A stretch of DNA of 64,000 nt from Cladocopium goreaui (GCA_947184155.2 CAMXCT020000471.1:62001-126000), one strand, 5' to 3'; shown: positions 48,401-58,791, counted from the stretch's first letter. Translations and numbers: made by a program. Notes: generated from the sequence alone by a model not told the origin.

Positions 48401-51400
48401 ATCTCGTTGGAATTTGCATGTCGCCTCTTTCACAGTCGTCGACCGCGTAGGCGGCCCGCAACGCGATGATCGATGCGCAGGCGGCGATGAAATCGGCCAG
48501 TTCAATGGGTGCTCTACCAATAGATGTCCCAAAATATGTTTTTTTTTTTAAACCCCGAAATACACCAATTTTTAGTGTATTGGTGGATTATGGTGGATTA
48601 ACAAAGGATTGGGATGTATTAACAAAGTGTCATTTCAATGGTGATGGGTGGATTAACAGGATTTTGGGATGTATTAAAAAAATGATAGTCCACTATGGCA
48701 CTATGAATGAATCCAAGTTTTAGTGTCATTGTTTCAATAGATGACATAATTTTTACATCGGTGGACATTCATCACCGACTGGGATGACTGGGATGTTTTT
48801 GTGCGAAATCATCGGTGGTTTAGCCAGGCCAAGCGGCTCGCTGAGATGCAGAACAATGAGGAAGCGCGAGTAGAAGGTGAGGTGAAGAGGAAGGAGGCCC
48901 CTTTTCGGACCTGGCTTGGGTGGATTTTTTTAAAAAATTGAGGAAAGCTGACCTGAGAAACCCTTGAAAAGCTATAAGAAAAAACAAGGGGATTTACTGT
49001 AAGAGGCAAGAGTATGAATTTAGCAATTGGTGATGAATTTGGCTTTAATTTCAATAACATGTGCTGGTTTTGATTCAAGAGAAAACTGAAGTTGGTGATT
49101 TGAAAGATGATTCCACGATCATCCAAGGATAGCCGTTTGTGAGGGAGGTTGATACATGTGGGTTTTTCTGAAAACAATTAGGGTACCCCTTTTAGCAGCC
49201 CTAAATCCATTTGTTCATCACCATTTTCCCTACTCTGATTGCCATTTGGGGGTTTATCCTCCATTTTCATATACACAAAACACTGAAGTTTCGCTCAGCG
49301 AAAATCACAGGAAAACGATGAGCGGAAGCGCATTGCGAAGCTGGAGATGATGCAAAGGCGCCAGTTTTTGGAAAAGGCTGTCCCTTTCCAAGCTGATGGG
49401 CTGAAGTTTTCACAATGGGCCAGTGATGCCAGTGGGTATCCAGTCCGGCATCCCCGACCAGTAGATACACCCGTAAGAACCATTGTGTAGTATCGGATTT
49501 ATTCATGACTTGGGGGCACAAAAAAGGAGGGGTGTAACAGAAAATCGCCATGGCATGGGATGACCCAGGTGGGAGGAGGACATACAGAAAAGTCGCCAGG
49601 TGCACTGTGCACGTCGCCAGGGAAGGGCTGGGTTTAGGGTCACCCAAATGGAGATGTTTGGTGCTCATGGACCCACAGCATGGATCATGTTTTGAAGCAT
49701 CCCATTTTTTGGGTAAAAAACAGTACTAAGGCATACTCATCGGGTAATTCAACATAGCTATTGAAAATGGCCATTTATAGTGAGTTTTCCCATTAAACAT
49801 GGTGATTTTCCATAGCTATGTAGTAACCTTTGGTAGCCATCGTCCCTGCTGGGTGACACAACTGTCCCTTTGCTCAGATGATTTTTGGGACTGGGATTGC
49901 CATGGTGACAGTACGCAACTGTCACCCGGCTGCTTAGAAAAATGGCCATTGAAATGGTCCCTAAACTGGAGCTACTGTACCATATAAAACCAGGGATATA
50001 TATATATATAACATATATATATATATAATACAATACACATATATATATATATTCCCTTACGTAGCCCTACACCCGGGGGAGTTGGATTCCAATCCTTGGT
50101 TTCAGGCTCAGATCCAACGCAAGCAGAATGCTCGCGCCAGGGTGCGGTGGGTGATTCGGTCAGGCATTGATTAGCTGATCAAGTATATATATATAAAATG
50201 TGTGGATGAACACATATATATATATACAACATATATACAACATATAATATATATATATATACGTATATATATATATATATATCTTATACATCATCAAGTA
50301 GCATCAACAGCATCAACCATCCTCATCAAAAACGAGTTCAATCCAAAATCGAGCCACGAAATCTGGGGTCGTCGATGATCAGCTTTGGGCCACAGGTCAT
50401 GATCATCCTAGAGGTCCTAAACCAACTGTAGGTCTTTGGGTTTTCAATGCTAGGGTGATTGGGTCAACCCAAACAAATAAAACGGCTTCGCCATGAATCA
50501 AGGGATTAGCTGGCTTCACCAAACAGCAGCCATTTCTGTTTGACAGATATAGGGTTCGACTTAAAATAACCATAGGATAGTACAGTACCCCCAGAAAGAG
50601 CAGCAAAAAAGTAAATCGACCCCTATTTTGCTCCCATTTGGCTCATGTTCTATCTTTATTGGAGGTTGCCGTAGACAAAACATGTTCTTTTTTTGAAAGG
50701 AATCAGTGAGATTGGCGAATGGGTTAATTGTTAATGATGGTGAATGGTTACAAAATTCTTCAGCTGATTCGTGGGCAACCATCATGGCAACCATGGCAAC
50801 CATGGAATGGCTGAGTCCATGACAATTTCGACGTAGGAGAAGGCGGAAGATGCTGAGACAGCCAAGTTCCTGGCTGAGTGGTGCAAGGTCTTGGATAAGC
50901 AGGCAGCCCGGGTGCATGCGATCCTACAGATCCGCATGGGATCCGTTGCGATGATCATCAGAAAACCATACCAACCACTGAAAAAGAATTTCTGGGATTG
51001 GTAATGGTCAGTTCATAAATGATGGTTGATGGTTATATGGGGATGGGTCAAAACCCTATCCCCCTTCTGTTCACATCAAAATAGCTGGGATTTATGGATG
51101 TTCATCCCCCTAAAAATGGTATGTATAGGTATTGATCCATAGCCATATCATATAATGGATGAGGATTCAACCTGCCATGAATTTATGACGTGCTAGGAAT
51201 TAGTGGATTTTTATTTTTTTTATTTTTTTTTATGGGGCTGACCGTTACAGAAATGGGCATTCAATCAATGAAACGACCGTTATGGTGATTTTTCATGTGA
51301 CCAATAATCAAAAAAGACCAACGGTTTCGCCAAAATGTTGATCTAAGATTCATGAGCTGTGTAGAAACCCATTTTTCATGTGGCTTTGGGATACACGTCT

Positions 51401-54400
51401 AGGGAAATCCTCCGCGAGTTGGTATAGCATCCAGTGTGATGCCAATGACAATTACTGTAGGACTCTTTAAACCATTGACATGTTTCGGATTTGCTCAAAT
51501 GTCATGGTGTTTGCACTATGCATCACGCTTACACATATATAAATAATATATATATATTGCATAGTTAATATATATATATAGTTGTTCTAAGATGGGATGG
51601 GAGATCACGAATTGAAACAACATGGATGACATTGGATTCAGATGGGTACCTTCCAGCCATCAAACCTGGCAATGGACCGATGATTTTCCTCATAAAAACC
51701 CTCATTTCTAGGGGATTTTCATTGCCACGTTTACCCTCTGGTAATGACTAACATAGCTATGGAAAGATCCACCATTTTTAATGGGAAAATCCACTATTTC
51801 TATGGTCATTTTCAATAGCTATGTTAAATTACCAGAGGGTACCAGAAGGTATTTTGCAAATTCGACTTGGGCCACCCCAACGACCTCACAAGAACCCCAC
51901 TCTGAATGATGAGGGGCGTCATCCTCAAGAGTGGCCAGCATTTCAAGTGGGTGAAATACTGCAATTTCGCCAGAACAAATGGATTTGTCCATTGTTTAAT
52001 CATTGGTTAATGGTTGGTGAGCGATCACGATCAGGGTATACTCCATTTTCACTTCATCTGCATCTTCGTCGAAGTTCTTCAGCGTGGTAGGAGCAAGAAG
52101 AGAACCGTCTCAAAGACGAAGCCGCGAAAAAGCTGGCGGAGGACGATTGAAGAATTGGGTCACGCCACTTCTCTGCTTGCAGCCGCAGATTTTAGGTGAT
52201 TTTTATATATGGCTTGATGAAGAAAACCTATGAACATGGATGACAACTGTGAGTACCCACATGACTTAGGACACCTCCATATTAGTGATTCTTGATCTTG
52301 CTACTGACAATATATATTTTTAGGGTTGATTAGCAGCTTTTACAAGTTTTTTTTTCCAGCCCATCAATGATTAATAGCTGACATTAACTGACCATGACTA
52401 ACAGTACCAGCTATTACAGTACCAGCTATTACAGTACCAGCTATTACAGTACCATGAATAACTACCTGATCATTCATAAAAGGTCTGCAGTCAGCGGTTG
52501 GTCGGGGGCTTGAAATGGCCGCCCGAGCCGCCCTGCGAGGAGCACAAGAAGCAGGTCGTGGGACCGAGGGACCGTGGGACCGGGACCGCGGGAAGAGTTG
52601 GGGAGGGTTTTGCCCTTTCAGAAAGGATGACGATAGCGAGCAAACAGGTTTCAATTATTTTCAATTGCTGTTGGTAATTACTTGATATTACTTGTATCTT
52701 GATGATCCGAATTTACATAAATGATCAGCATCAATAAATATCAATAATTCAAGTTTGAATCAATGTTGGTTCTTAATCATCTTTAAGGATCCCCCAATTT
52801 TCTCGATGACGATCTAAAAACTCCAGACATTTGATAGTCAACTGATCTCCCCTGGCTTGAGGTTGAACTGATGAGAAGAAAGAAGAATGAGGCTGAACTG
52901 GGATCGACCTTTGATCGATTTTGCGATTGATTTTGCATTCAGAAACGTAGCTGGAATGTTTCCATTTGATTTACAAACATGGCACATGGAAGTAATTTAC
53001 CATGTATACATATATAAATAATCATATATATAGATATACGTATATGTATATATGTATATATATGTATATGGTAAAGACATTTGAATATGTGGAGGGCGGG
53101 CCAGACCGCGAGGCGCCGGAGGTAGTATGAAATACCAGTTCGTATATTTAAATTTAGTTACCGAATGCTTAAATTAATTGGATTCCGTATGTTTAAATGG
53201 CCGGGGCGGGCCAAGGAAAACCTGCCCGGAGGTAGTCTAAAAATGTCTAAAATACGTATATTTAAATGTCCGTATATTTAAATGTATATATATATATACA
53301 CTGAATTTGTAGATCACTCTAAACTCTTAAACTCCATGATTTGCAAGGTGAATTTCCAAGGCCTCCATGAAACCGGCGGGACCAAAAATTTGGTTCTCCC
53401 GCGATCGATGTTTGGTACAGCAGTCAATCAGGATAAGGATGGTGACAAGACCGTGTCTGCTCATGCGAAGAAGGTCATTGAGGCTGGCCTGGCGGCCTTT
53501 TGGCGCACTTCTTCTCATGCGGAGCATTGGATAAGTTTTAATATGGATGGAACCACCGGAATGATTCGGAATGACCAGCAAATCATGCATGTGATTGATA
53601 CACGTCTTACAATGAGATTTCAACTAATCCTTTTGAGTACGGACGAAACCAAAGGCCCGAGAACAGATGGACTGGTCATTTTGGGTCTCCCAACTATGAT
53701 CACCCAACGCCACAACGCCTGTCAGGCAGATACTCTGGAGTTTCACGCCTACGCGGAGGCACAGATGTTGGAGTTGGGCCATTTTCTCTCCCCTCTCCCC
53801 TCTTTGCTAGAAATGGAGTCATGTCAGGATGCCAGTGGTGATATTGTTGATAGATGTCACGGATATCCTCCATGTTATCTTGGTTTACATCCACGGTCCA
53901 CGGAGTGTTTAAATGATCCACAAAAGATCATTTACCCTCTGATTATTTAACATAGCCATGGGAAATGACCCATTTATAGATGGTTTACCTATTAAAAATG
54001 GTGATTTTCCATGGCTATGTTAAATAACCAGATGGTAAGACTATTTGAAACATGTGAATTTCCCTTCACCAGACCCAGTCAACTCATATCAAGTCCCATC
54101 GCATCATATCGCAGCAGCGCGCACAGAAAGTCATTCGTGACTACTCTTCGGAGGGCAAAAATGTGATTCCCCTCATCAAGGATGACCACTGGGTCCAGGG
54201 GGTTGGGGTTTGGTCGTGCATTGAAGATATTTTTTCATCGTATCTTAAGGATGGTCGGATTGTCGAGATGGACACCCAACGGTAAATATGTATGGTTATG
54301 TATGTATTATAATATATATATGTATGTATCATGATATGCATTATAGATCATTATAGTATATTATAGTAACACAGTAACTCCCTAAGATCCTACTGAATAG

Positions 54401-55064
54401 TGTGGTAAGTTACTTTTCTATCTTTGGGGGAGTTATCCACGAAAATCGTCATCTTGATTTGGCAAAGACCTCGCGGTTTCACCGTTTACTGTATGAAGCG
54501 TTGATACCAATTCTTGTTGACAAAAGAGCTTGGCGTGTTTCATGAATTGACGTCCACCCAGGATTAAGTCAAAACTACTACCATCTGGTTATTTAACAGT
54601 TCGCCATGGAAAGATCCACCCATTTTTCATAGGTAAACCATCTACATATTTCTATGGGCTATCTATACCATGGCGAAGTGTTAGTCATCACCAGAGGGTA
54701 ACTTGCAATGGCAGTCCCCCAAAGGTACTTCATAATATGATGATCCCAGATCCAATTGAAACATGATTCGAGCCCTCCAGATTGATGATTCATCAAGAGG
54801 CGTGTAGTAAGCAGCTGCTGTTTGTGGAGCCAAAGGCAAGCTTGGAGATGCTTGGAGCAGCGGCTTCAAATTATTGATTCCTCTTCTAACTTTAACATGG
54901 ACATATATTTTTGTCACCATTTGCCACCGAACAACAAAAATCATGCATCATCTTCCACCCCTGAATCCATCCCCAAAAACTGTTGTCATTTGTTGTCCAT
55001 TTCCGATAGCAACGTTGATTGCGGCGAGGAGCTGAGAGACTTCCGCAAGCGCGTAGCGGAATGA
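36441..55064 (+). CDS. CFAP210: CFAP210 (CCDC173)-like ciliary microtubule inner protein
   Basis: 27 short exons splice to one coiled-coil TPH-type protein. Exons: 36441-36500 (ASELRRIKDAIGVS), 39173-39238 (VLHEKSQ), 40048-40112 (KTWNNTLEGSRRKK), 40261-40297, 40793-40849 (VDAEEAKIQLDQRK), 41313-41337, 41973-42036, 42186-42217, 42422-42485 (RFLEMEKQ), 43897-43944, 44413-44451 (EQLAEYKEKR), 45613-45663 (EGELLRRKAIE), 46511-46564, 47498-47545 (KANEYLKQIK), 47969-48013, 48217-48291 (EYAKRKEKML), 48451-48495, 48828-48896, 49311-49379, 50106-50135, 50837-50902 (FLAEWCKVLDKQ), 52091-52138, 52540-52554, 52862-52891, 53726-53758 (ADTLEFHAYAE), 54115-54180 (NVIPLIK), 55029-55064 (ELRDFRKRVAE, TGA). The joint NKLLYEE-SDRMKSFHSK forms only after splicing and matches the family. 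Known role: inside axonemal doublet microtubules. The 5' start and a few edges are not fixed. Confidence 0.85.
38683..38787. repeat. Family-1 element
   Basis: Perfect 13-bp ends TACCCTCTGGTAA and TTACCAGAGGGTA; interior CATAGCTATGGAAAATCACC. Intronic. Confidence 0.95.
39012..39150. repeat. Family-3 element with partial tandem copy of its right end
   Basis: ATTGGATGATGGGAAAAT to CCCTTAAATCAATCCAATGA, after which GGTTTTCCCTTAAATCAATC is repeated once more. Confidence 0.8.
39293..39518. repeat. 10-bp tandem array (AATATTATAG)n
   Basis: About twenty copies with a one-base A/G alternation (TATAG, TATAA), inside an intron of the CFAP210-like gene. Confidence 0.95.
39632..39738. repeat. Family-1 element, diverged
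   Basis: Left end AACCTCTGGTAAACATCACC, right end GTTTACCAGACGGTA. Confidence 0.8.
40590..40680. repeat. (TA)n tract
   Basis: Imperfect TATA runs upstream of the exon at 40793. Confidence 0.85.
41313..41337 (+). CDS. CFAP210: 25-nt microexon of the CFAP210-like gene
   Basis: Acceptor GCTTAG and donor GTTGCG enclose GTGCCAACAAGCTTCTTTAC plus GAAGA. Joined to its neighbours it reads DRANKLLYEES, a conserved core of the family; unspliced frames on either side stop quickly. Confidence 0.85.
42786..42870. repeat. TA/CA tract with repeated CATTTCAACA
   Basis: TATA runs separated by CACATTTCAACATAT, similar to 43246-43530. Confidence 0.7.
43246..43530. repeat. Tandem (TA)n-CATTTCA array
   Basis: Units of a TA run followed by CATTTCA or ACATTTCAC, repeated around nine times. 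It creates Tyr/Ile/His-rich artefact frames. Confidence 0.9.
45945..46062. repeat. Family-1 element, subfamily B
   Basis: Ends TACCCTCTGGTTATGACTAA and TAACCAGATGGTA; both arms carry the AACTGTTA / TAACAGTT variant. Confidence 0.85.
46655..46790. repeat. Tandem GGTGATACTAT / GGTGTTTAAT units
   Basis: Irregular array of 10- to 11-bp GGTG-led units. Confidence 0.8.
47573..47657. repeat. Family-1 element, left end missing
   Basis: AACAATCACCATTTTTCATG to TTAAATTACCAGAGAGTA, just downstream of the exon at 47498-47545. Confidence 0.75.
47836..47935. repeat. Family-4 element
   Basis: ATGGATCAAAACC, GGGGATGAAACCCC, CCCAGCTATTTT and GTTCACCAGGA, diverged. Confidence 0.6.
49737..49834. repeat. Family-1 element
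   Basis: GGGTAATTCAACATAGC to CATAGCTATGTAGTAACC; the ends are eroded. Confidence 0.8.
50190..50285. repeat. (TA)n tract
   Basis: Long imperfect TATA run after the exon at 50106-50135. Confidence 0.9.
50580..50685. repeat. Family-2 element
   Basis: CAGTACCCCCAGAAAGAG at the left and TTCTATCTTTATTGGAGG at the right, imperfect inverted ends. Confidence 0.6.
51040..51148. repeat. Family-4 element, inverted
   Basis: Reverse complement of the 30291 copy: GGGTCAAAACCC, GTTCACATCAAAATAGCTGG, ATGGATGTTCATCCCCCTAA and GGTATTGATCCATA. Confidence 0.8.
51732..51841. repeat. Family-1 element
   Basis: TACCCTCTGGTAATGACTAA to TTAAATTACCAGAGGGTA. Confidence 0.95.
52401..52454. repeat. 15-bp tandem repeat
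   Basis: CAGTACCAGCTATTA in about three and a half copies. Confidence 0.9.
52540..52554 (+). CDS. CFAP210: 15-nt microexon of the CFAP210-like gene
   Basis: Acceptor TGCGAG and donor GTCGTG around GAGCACAAGAAGCAG (EHKKQ). It follows KKLA in phase 0 through a GA donor and is followed by VELMRRKKNE. The larger GC-rich block around it (52496-52600) is open in other frames, so a longer exon is the alternative. Confidence 0.6.
53094..53250. repeat. GC-rich duplicated segment
   Basis: Two related blocks, GGGCGGGCCA...GGAGGTAGTATGAAAATA-like, separated by a TTTAAAT-rich piece (CGTATATTTAAAT recurs four times with variants). Confidence 0.7.
53933..54036. repeat. Family-1 element, subfamily B
   Basis: TACCCTCTGATTATTTAAC to TAAATAACCAGATGGTA. 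Confidence 0.9.
54370..54440. repeat. Family-2 element
   Basis: CAGTAACTCCCTAAGATCC and CTATCTTTGGGGGAGTTA as inverted ends, about 70 bp. Confidence 0.65.
54579..54700. repeat. Family-1 element, subfamily B, inverted
   Basis: TACCATCTGGTTATTTAACA to TTAGTCATCACCAGAGGGTA. Confidence 0.85.
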
Positions 55065-55285
55065 GGTGCTGCGCTCGGCCCTCGGTTGGTGGTAAACTGC
55101 CACCTGCTGCACGTCCGGCGCGTCGCACGCAGGGCATGTGGTCCCTTGGAATTGCCGAAAAACATCGAAAAACAAGAGGTTGGTCCTGAGGTCGGTGGTT
55201 TCAGTCTAAGAGTTAGTTTATCTTACATAACATATCAAATCAATTTTCTAGTTTGGGATGATGATCGCAGAAAAACTGTTTTCAG

Positions 55286-55372
55286 ACGCTGTTGGTGGAG
55301 ACTCTGGCCATGTAGCCGACCACATGCCCAGCACGTCCATGTTGAATTTCACCCCATGTCCATTTGGTTGCT
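55286..55372 (+). CDS. Candidate exon downstream of the CFAP210-like gene
   Basis: TTTTCAG acceptor: DAVGGDSGHVADHMPSTSM, then LNFTPCPFGC and TGA. Either the true end of the CFAP210-like gene, if the 55062 stop is skipped by a GTAGCG donor, or part of the next gene. Confidence 0.35.
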
Positions 55373-55569
55373 GAGAAGAGACTGCTATCTATCTAGCCCC
55401 CATTTGGGCATGGTCATCCCATGTCATCCCTCAGGGCTTCATATCCCACCAAGTTTTTGAAGAATCCATGATGGTGGATGATGGTGCGATGACCATACCC
55501 TGTTAACATTTGTTAACCCCATGATCAATGGAACGAAGCAAGCTCCTGAGTGTTGAACTCGATCTCCAG

Positions 55570-55661
55570 AATGGACGCGGGACCCGACCGCCCGTTGCCA
55601 ACATACCGGCCAGGGCGGCAGCGGGCACGGTTGTTCCTGTGGAGAGCAAGCGCGCAAATGG
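55570..55661 (+). CDS. Exon of unassigned downstream gene
   Basis: ATCTCCAG acceptor and GTAGTG donor: NGRGTRPPVANIPARAAAG, then TVVPVESKRANG. GC-rich, Pro/Ala-rich, disordered-like. Confidence 0.6.
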
Positions 55662-56898
55662 GTAGTGTCAAAGGTTGGATTTTCACATTTTTATCCGTCA
55701 AATCTAGGTTAAATTGCTCACATTGGAGAATGGTCATCAATCCATTCATAGGGATTTACAATGGTCAAGATGGTCAAAATAAGGATCCCAATGATGGGAT
55801 TGATGATGACCATACGACATATACCACATATACCATGGTTTGACCATGGTAAAAATTGTCACATGATATGGCCAGGGATCAAATCTCTTGGCCCCAAAAA
55901 GCAACAACTCCAATCCAATTGGTTTAATACTAAAATGTCCACAAGATGTGGTAGCCAGGCTGTCCATACAGTTTGACCATGTTTGTCCCATGCTGTCGAA
56001 AAACATAGGCTTTCTGATATTTGAGATGGTCTCTTTCATGTCAGGCCTGCTTCCTTGGTACAGTGATGATGGGAATGCTTGGTAGTAGGTACAGTGTATG
56101 AACCTGCTCTGGCAGACCATGGATTTGTTATGATCCTGAAGTATATTAGGTGGATCTTTTGCATTTCTTCATCTTTTGGAGCGCTGTATTGCGAACCTAA
56201 AAATCCCAGAATGCCTCTTATTCAGTTCTTATCATGCCTACGTCCATCAAAATATGTTGGGACTACGACCATGACACTTGCAGTATCTTACAGTATCCTT
56301 GTAGGACTGGATTTTTGCGCGTTCTTGCGATGTCTCTGCGGGTACTTCCAGTCGAATGCGTGCAAAGCACTCAGAGGAGTTTCACTAGTGATGAAAGAAA
56401 AAGGTTGGTTTGTTTGTCTGGCAATGGAGGATCGAATGGGGATGAATCCAACATAAGCCAACCATTCTATGGGTCAATCGGTTAATGGATATACAATGAT
56501 ATACAGGTATTAACCAACAATACTTGTATGTACATGAAAGTACTTTAGTTTTTGCCAACTGGACAAGAGGAATTTACCATAATTTATGGCGATTGGACTC
56601 GGGGAAAATGACGAAAAAAACCAGCAGATGGGGTTTGGAGGGCACCTCCAATTCCACCAGATTTTCCATCGTAAGAGAGGTGTGTTTTCTATGATGTGAT
56701 ATGACGAACTGTGCCGTACTTGGGCTAGATGTACAAGTACGCAAGTCTATCGTGCATATATATATACTACTGCTGCTGGCTTCAAAAAAATCTCTGCCCT
56801 GACGCACTCCCCCTTGCCGTCGGCCGGGGTCGGCGGATATATATATATATATATTATATATATATATTGACCTCAATTTTTGTACGTTTCTTGACAAG

Positions 56899-56938
56899 AA
56901 CATGTCACCGCTGCAGCTGCGAGGAACTACACAAAGTT
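56899..56938 (+). CDS. Short exon of unassigned downstream gene
   Basis: GACAAG acceptor and a strong GTGAGT donor: HVTAAAARNYTKL. Confidence 0.5.
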
Positions 56939-57019
56939 GTGAGTATCTCAAATGGGTCGGTGATGGTGGTTCATCCGTATTTTCTTTCTTCAAATCTTGC
57001 CTGGTATGATGATCTGAAT

Positions 57020-57123
57020 TACCCTCTGGTAATTTAACATAGCTATTGAAAATCACCATTTATAGTGAGTTTTCCCATAAAAAATGGTGATTTTCCATAG
57101 TTATGTTAAATTACCAGAGGGTA
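57020..57123. repeat. Family-1 element
   Basis: Perfect ends TACCCTCTGGTAA and TTACCAGAGGGTA. Confidence 0.95.
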
Positions 57124-57282
57124 AGCATTTCATTCTTACACATTCTTGGGATGGGTGCTTCAACCATCAACCACTTGACTAAGTAATTATTTATACGGTT
57201 ACACACATTGAGTTTGGGCATGTTTGGGCAATGCTATTAAGATCACTAAGACAAAGTGCGATGACAATAGCATAACCCACAT

Positions 57283-57489
57283 TTGGCAGCTGCTACATTA
57301 GATTGTAATTTGGTCTCCTATGGTCGGATGGGCGCAAAAGCCTGTGGAGAGGCAGCGAGATACAGGCGCGGGGTGCCAGGAGTGTGGATGATTGCATTTG
57401 GACAAGAAGGTTTTCTGGTGGCTTTCAAGACCTTTCTGAGTTTCAATCCTGTTTGGCCTGTTCTAACCTTTCCCTGCTATGGAGCATGA
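57283..57489 (+). CDS. Candidate coding stretch, frame unclear
   Basis: Open frame VSYGRMGAKACGEAARYRR, then VWMIAFGQEGFLVAFKTF. A second frame after GCAAAAG reads PVERQRDTGAGCQECG. GC-rich core only at 57320-57390. Confidence 0.3.
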   Translation: MAAATLDCNLVSYGRMGAKACGEAARYRRGVPGVWMIAFGQEGFLVAFKTFLSFNPVWPVLTFPCYGA

Positions 57490-57909
57490 ATAATATGGGT
57501 GTATATACATTGAGTATAATATATATATATATATACATATTCGATATTCTTGGGATGGGTCAGAATCACCAATCAGTTTTTGGGCAGACCAGATGAGCAT
57601 TTGGGTAAGCCATCCCTTTTTAGGCATAAGTCCCTTCATTGAACTTTTCTGAGTCTTGCTTCTGTTGCGAATTTGAACCCAATATCATTCCAACCCTCTG
57701 AGTCAGGTAATCGGATATGTATATATACATATATATATATATTATACATAAACAGTCACAAATGACTGTCACCTAAAATGGGGCACCCAACATTGTTCAA
57801 GTTATGTATTGCTATGTATTGCTCATTTTAGAAAGGAAAGCAATGGCTTTGGGAGACCCCAATGACTTGTGAGACACCCACATCCCCATCAAGTGCTTGG
57901 CATTTTTCA

Positions 57910-58048
57910 TACCCCAAGAAGATAGAAAAATGAAATCCCGCTAAAACAGTGATATTGATGGGAAAATCCACTATAAATGGTCATTTTCAATAGCTATGTT
58001 AGTCATTACCAGAGGCTACTTTTCTGTTTTCTAAACGGGAGTTACTGT
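57910..58048. repeat. Family-2 element interrupted by a family-1 half element
   Basis: CATACCCCAAGAAGATAG and CGGGAGTTACTG are the outer family-2 ends; between them lies a family-1 right half (57946-58016, TTCAATAGCTATG then TTACCAGAGG). Confidence 0.65.
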
Positions 58049-58102
58049 ACTCTTAATTGATATCCCACTTCTCTGCCGGAGCCGGAGTTACCGGAGTTGC
58101 AG

Positions 58103-58229
58103 GGTCGAGGAGGTGACGGCCGCTTGCCAGTCCCAGTCAGACGACCCAGCAGATTTGAAGATAGGCTACCCATGGCTACCCCAAGATACCAATGCACCAT
58201 CAGATGGGTCACCATCATGCAATGTCCTG
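58103..58229 (+). CDS. Exon of unassigned downstream gene
   Basis: TTGCAG acceptor and GTAAAT donor: VEEVTAACQSQSDDPADLK, then IGYPWLPQDTNAPSDGSPS. Confidence 0.5.
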
Positions 58230-58686
58230 GTAAATTCTGTAAATTCTTCAGCAATGTTGGGTATTCCTGAGTGTCGGACAACCTCTATAATTATCTAATA
58301 TTATCTATATATATATATACATATGTAGATCAAAAATTGGGTACTTCCCCTTGCTATTGTAGAAATCCGTACCGCTTATCGATTTTGTTGCGGGATGACA
58401 GCAGGCACAGTCGGATAAATGAAAGAGGCCAAGAACATCTATATACATGAAACGAACAGTGCGACTGACACTGACTCAAGCCATCTCCAGAAGTGACCAA
58501 AAAACATATCCTCCCTGAACATGCCAAAGTCCAAGAGGTTTGATTTTCCGCCCAAACATCCAATTTCATCTAATCAAGACCCCTGGAGTGATGTAGAAAC
58601 CTTTTGCAGTAGGCAAACGCATGGAAATGTCCCAATGTTTGATCAATTTTCTTTGGGATTTCAAAGATTTCACCATTGATGGCTAG

Positions 58687-58780
58687 TATCGTAGTGATCC
58701 CCCCTACCGGGTGGTTCGAAAACCTCTTGCCCCGGGGGTCGTTGAGGTCGTCGGAGCTGTTTTCAAAGTGCTTGGGACGC
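58687..58780 (+). CDS. Exon of unassigned downstream gene
   Basis: GGCTAG acceptor: YRSDPPYRVVRKPLAPGVV, then EVVGAVFKVLGTP. The frame stays open to 59109 through the GGGCAGTT repeat, so the right edge is approximate. Confidence 0.45.
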
Positions 58781-58791
58781 CCAGCGACCAT

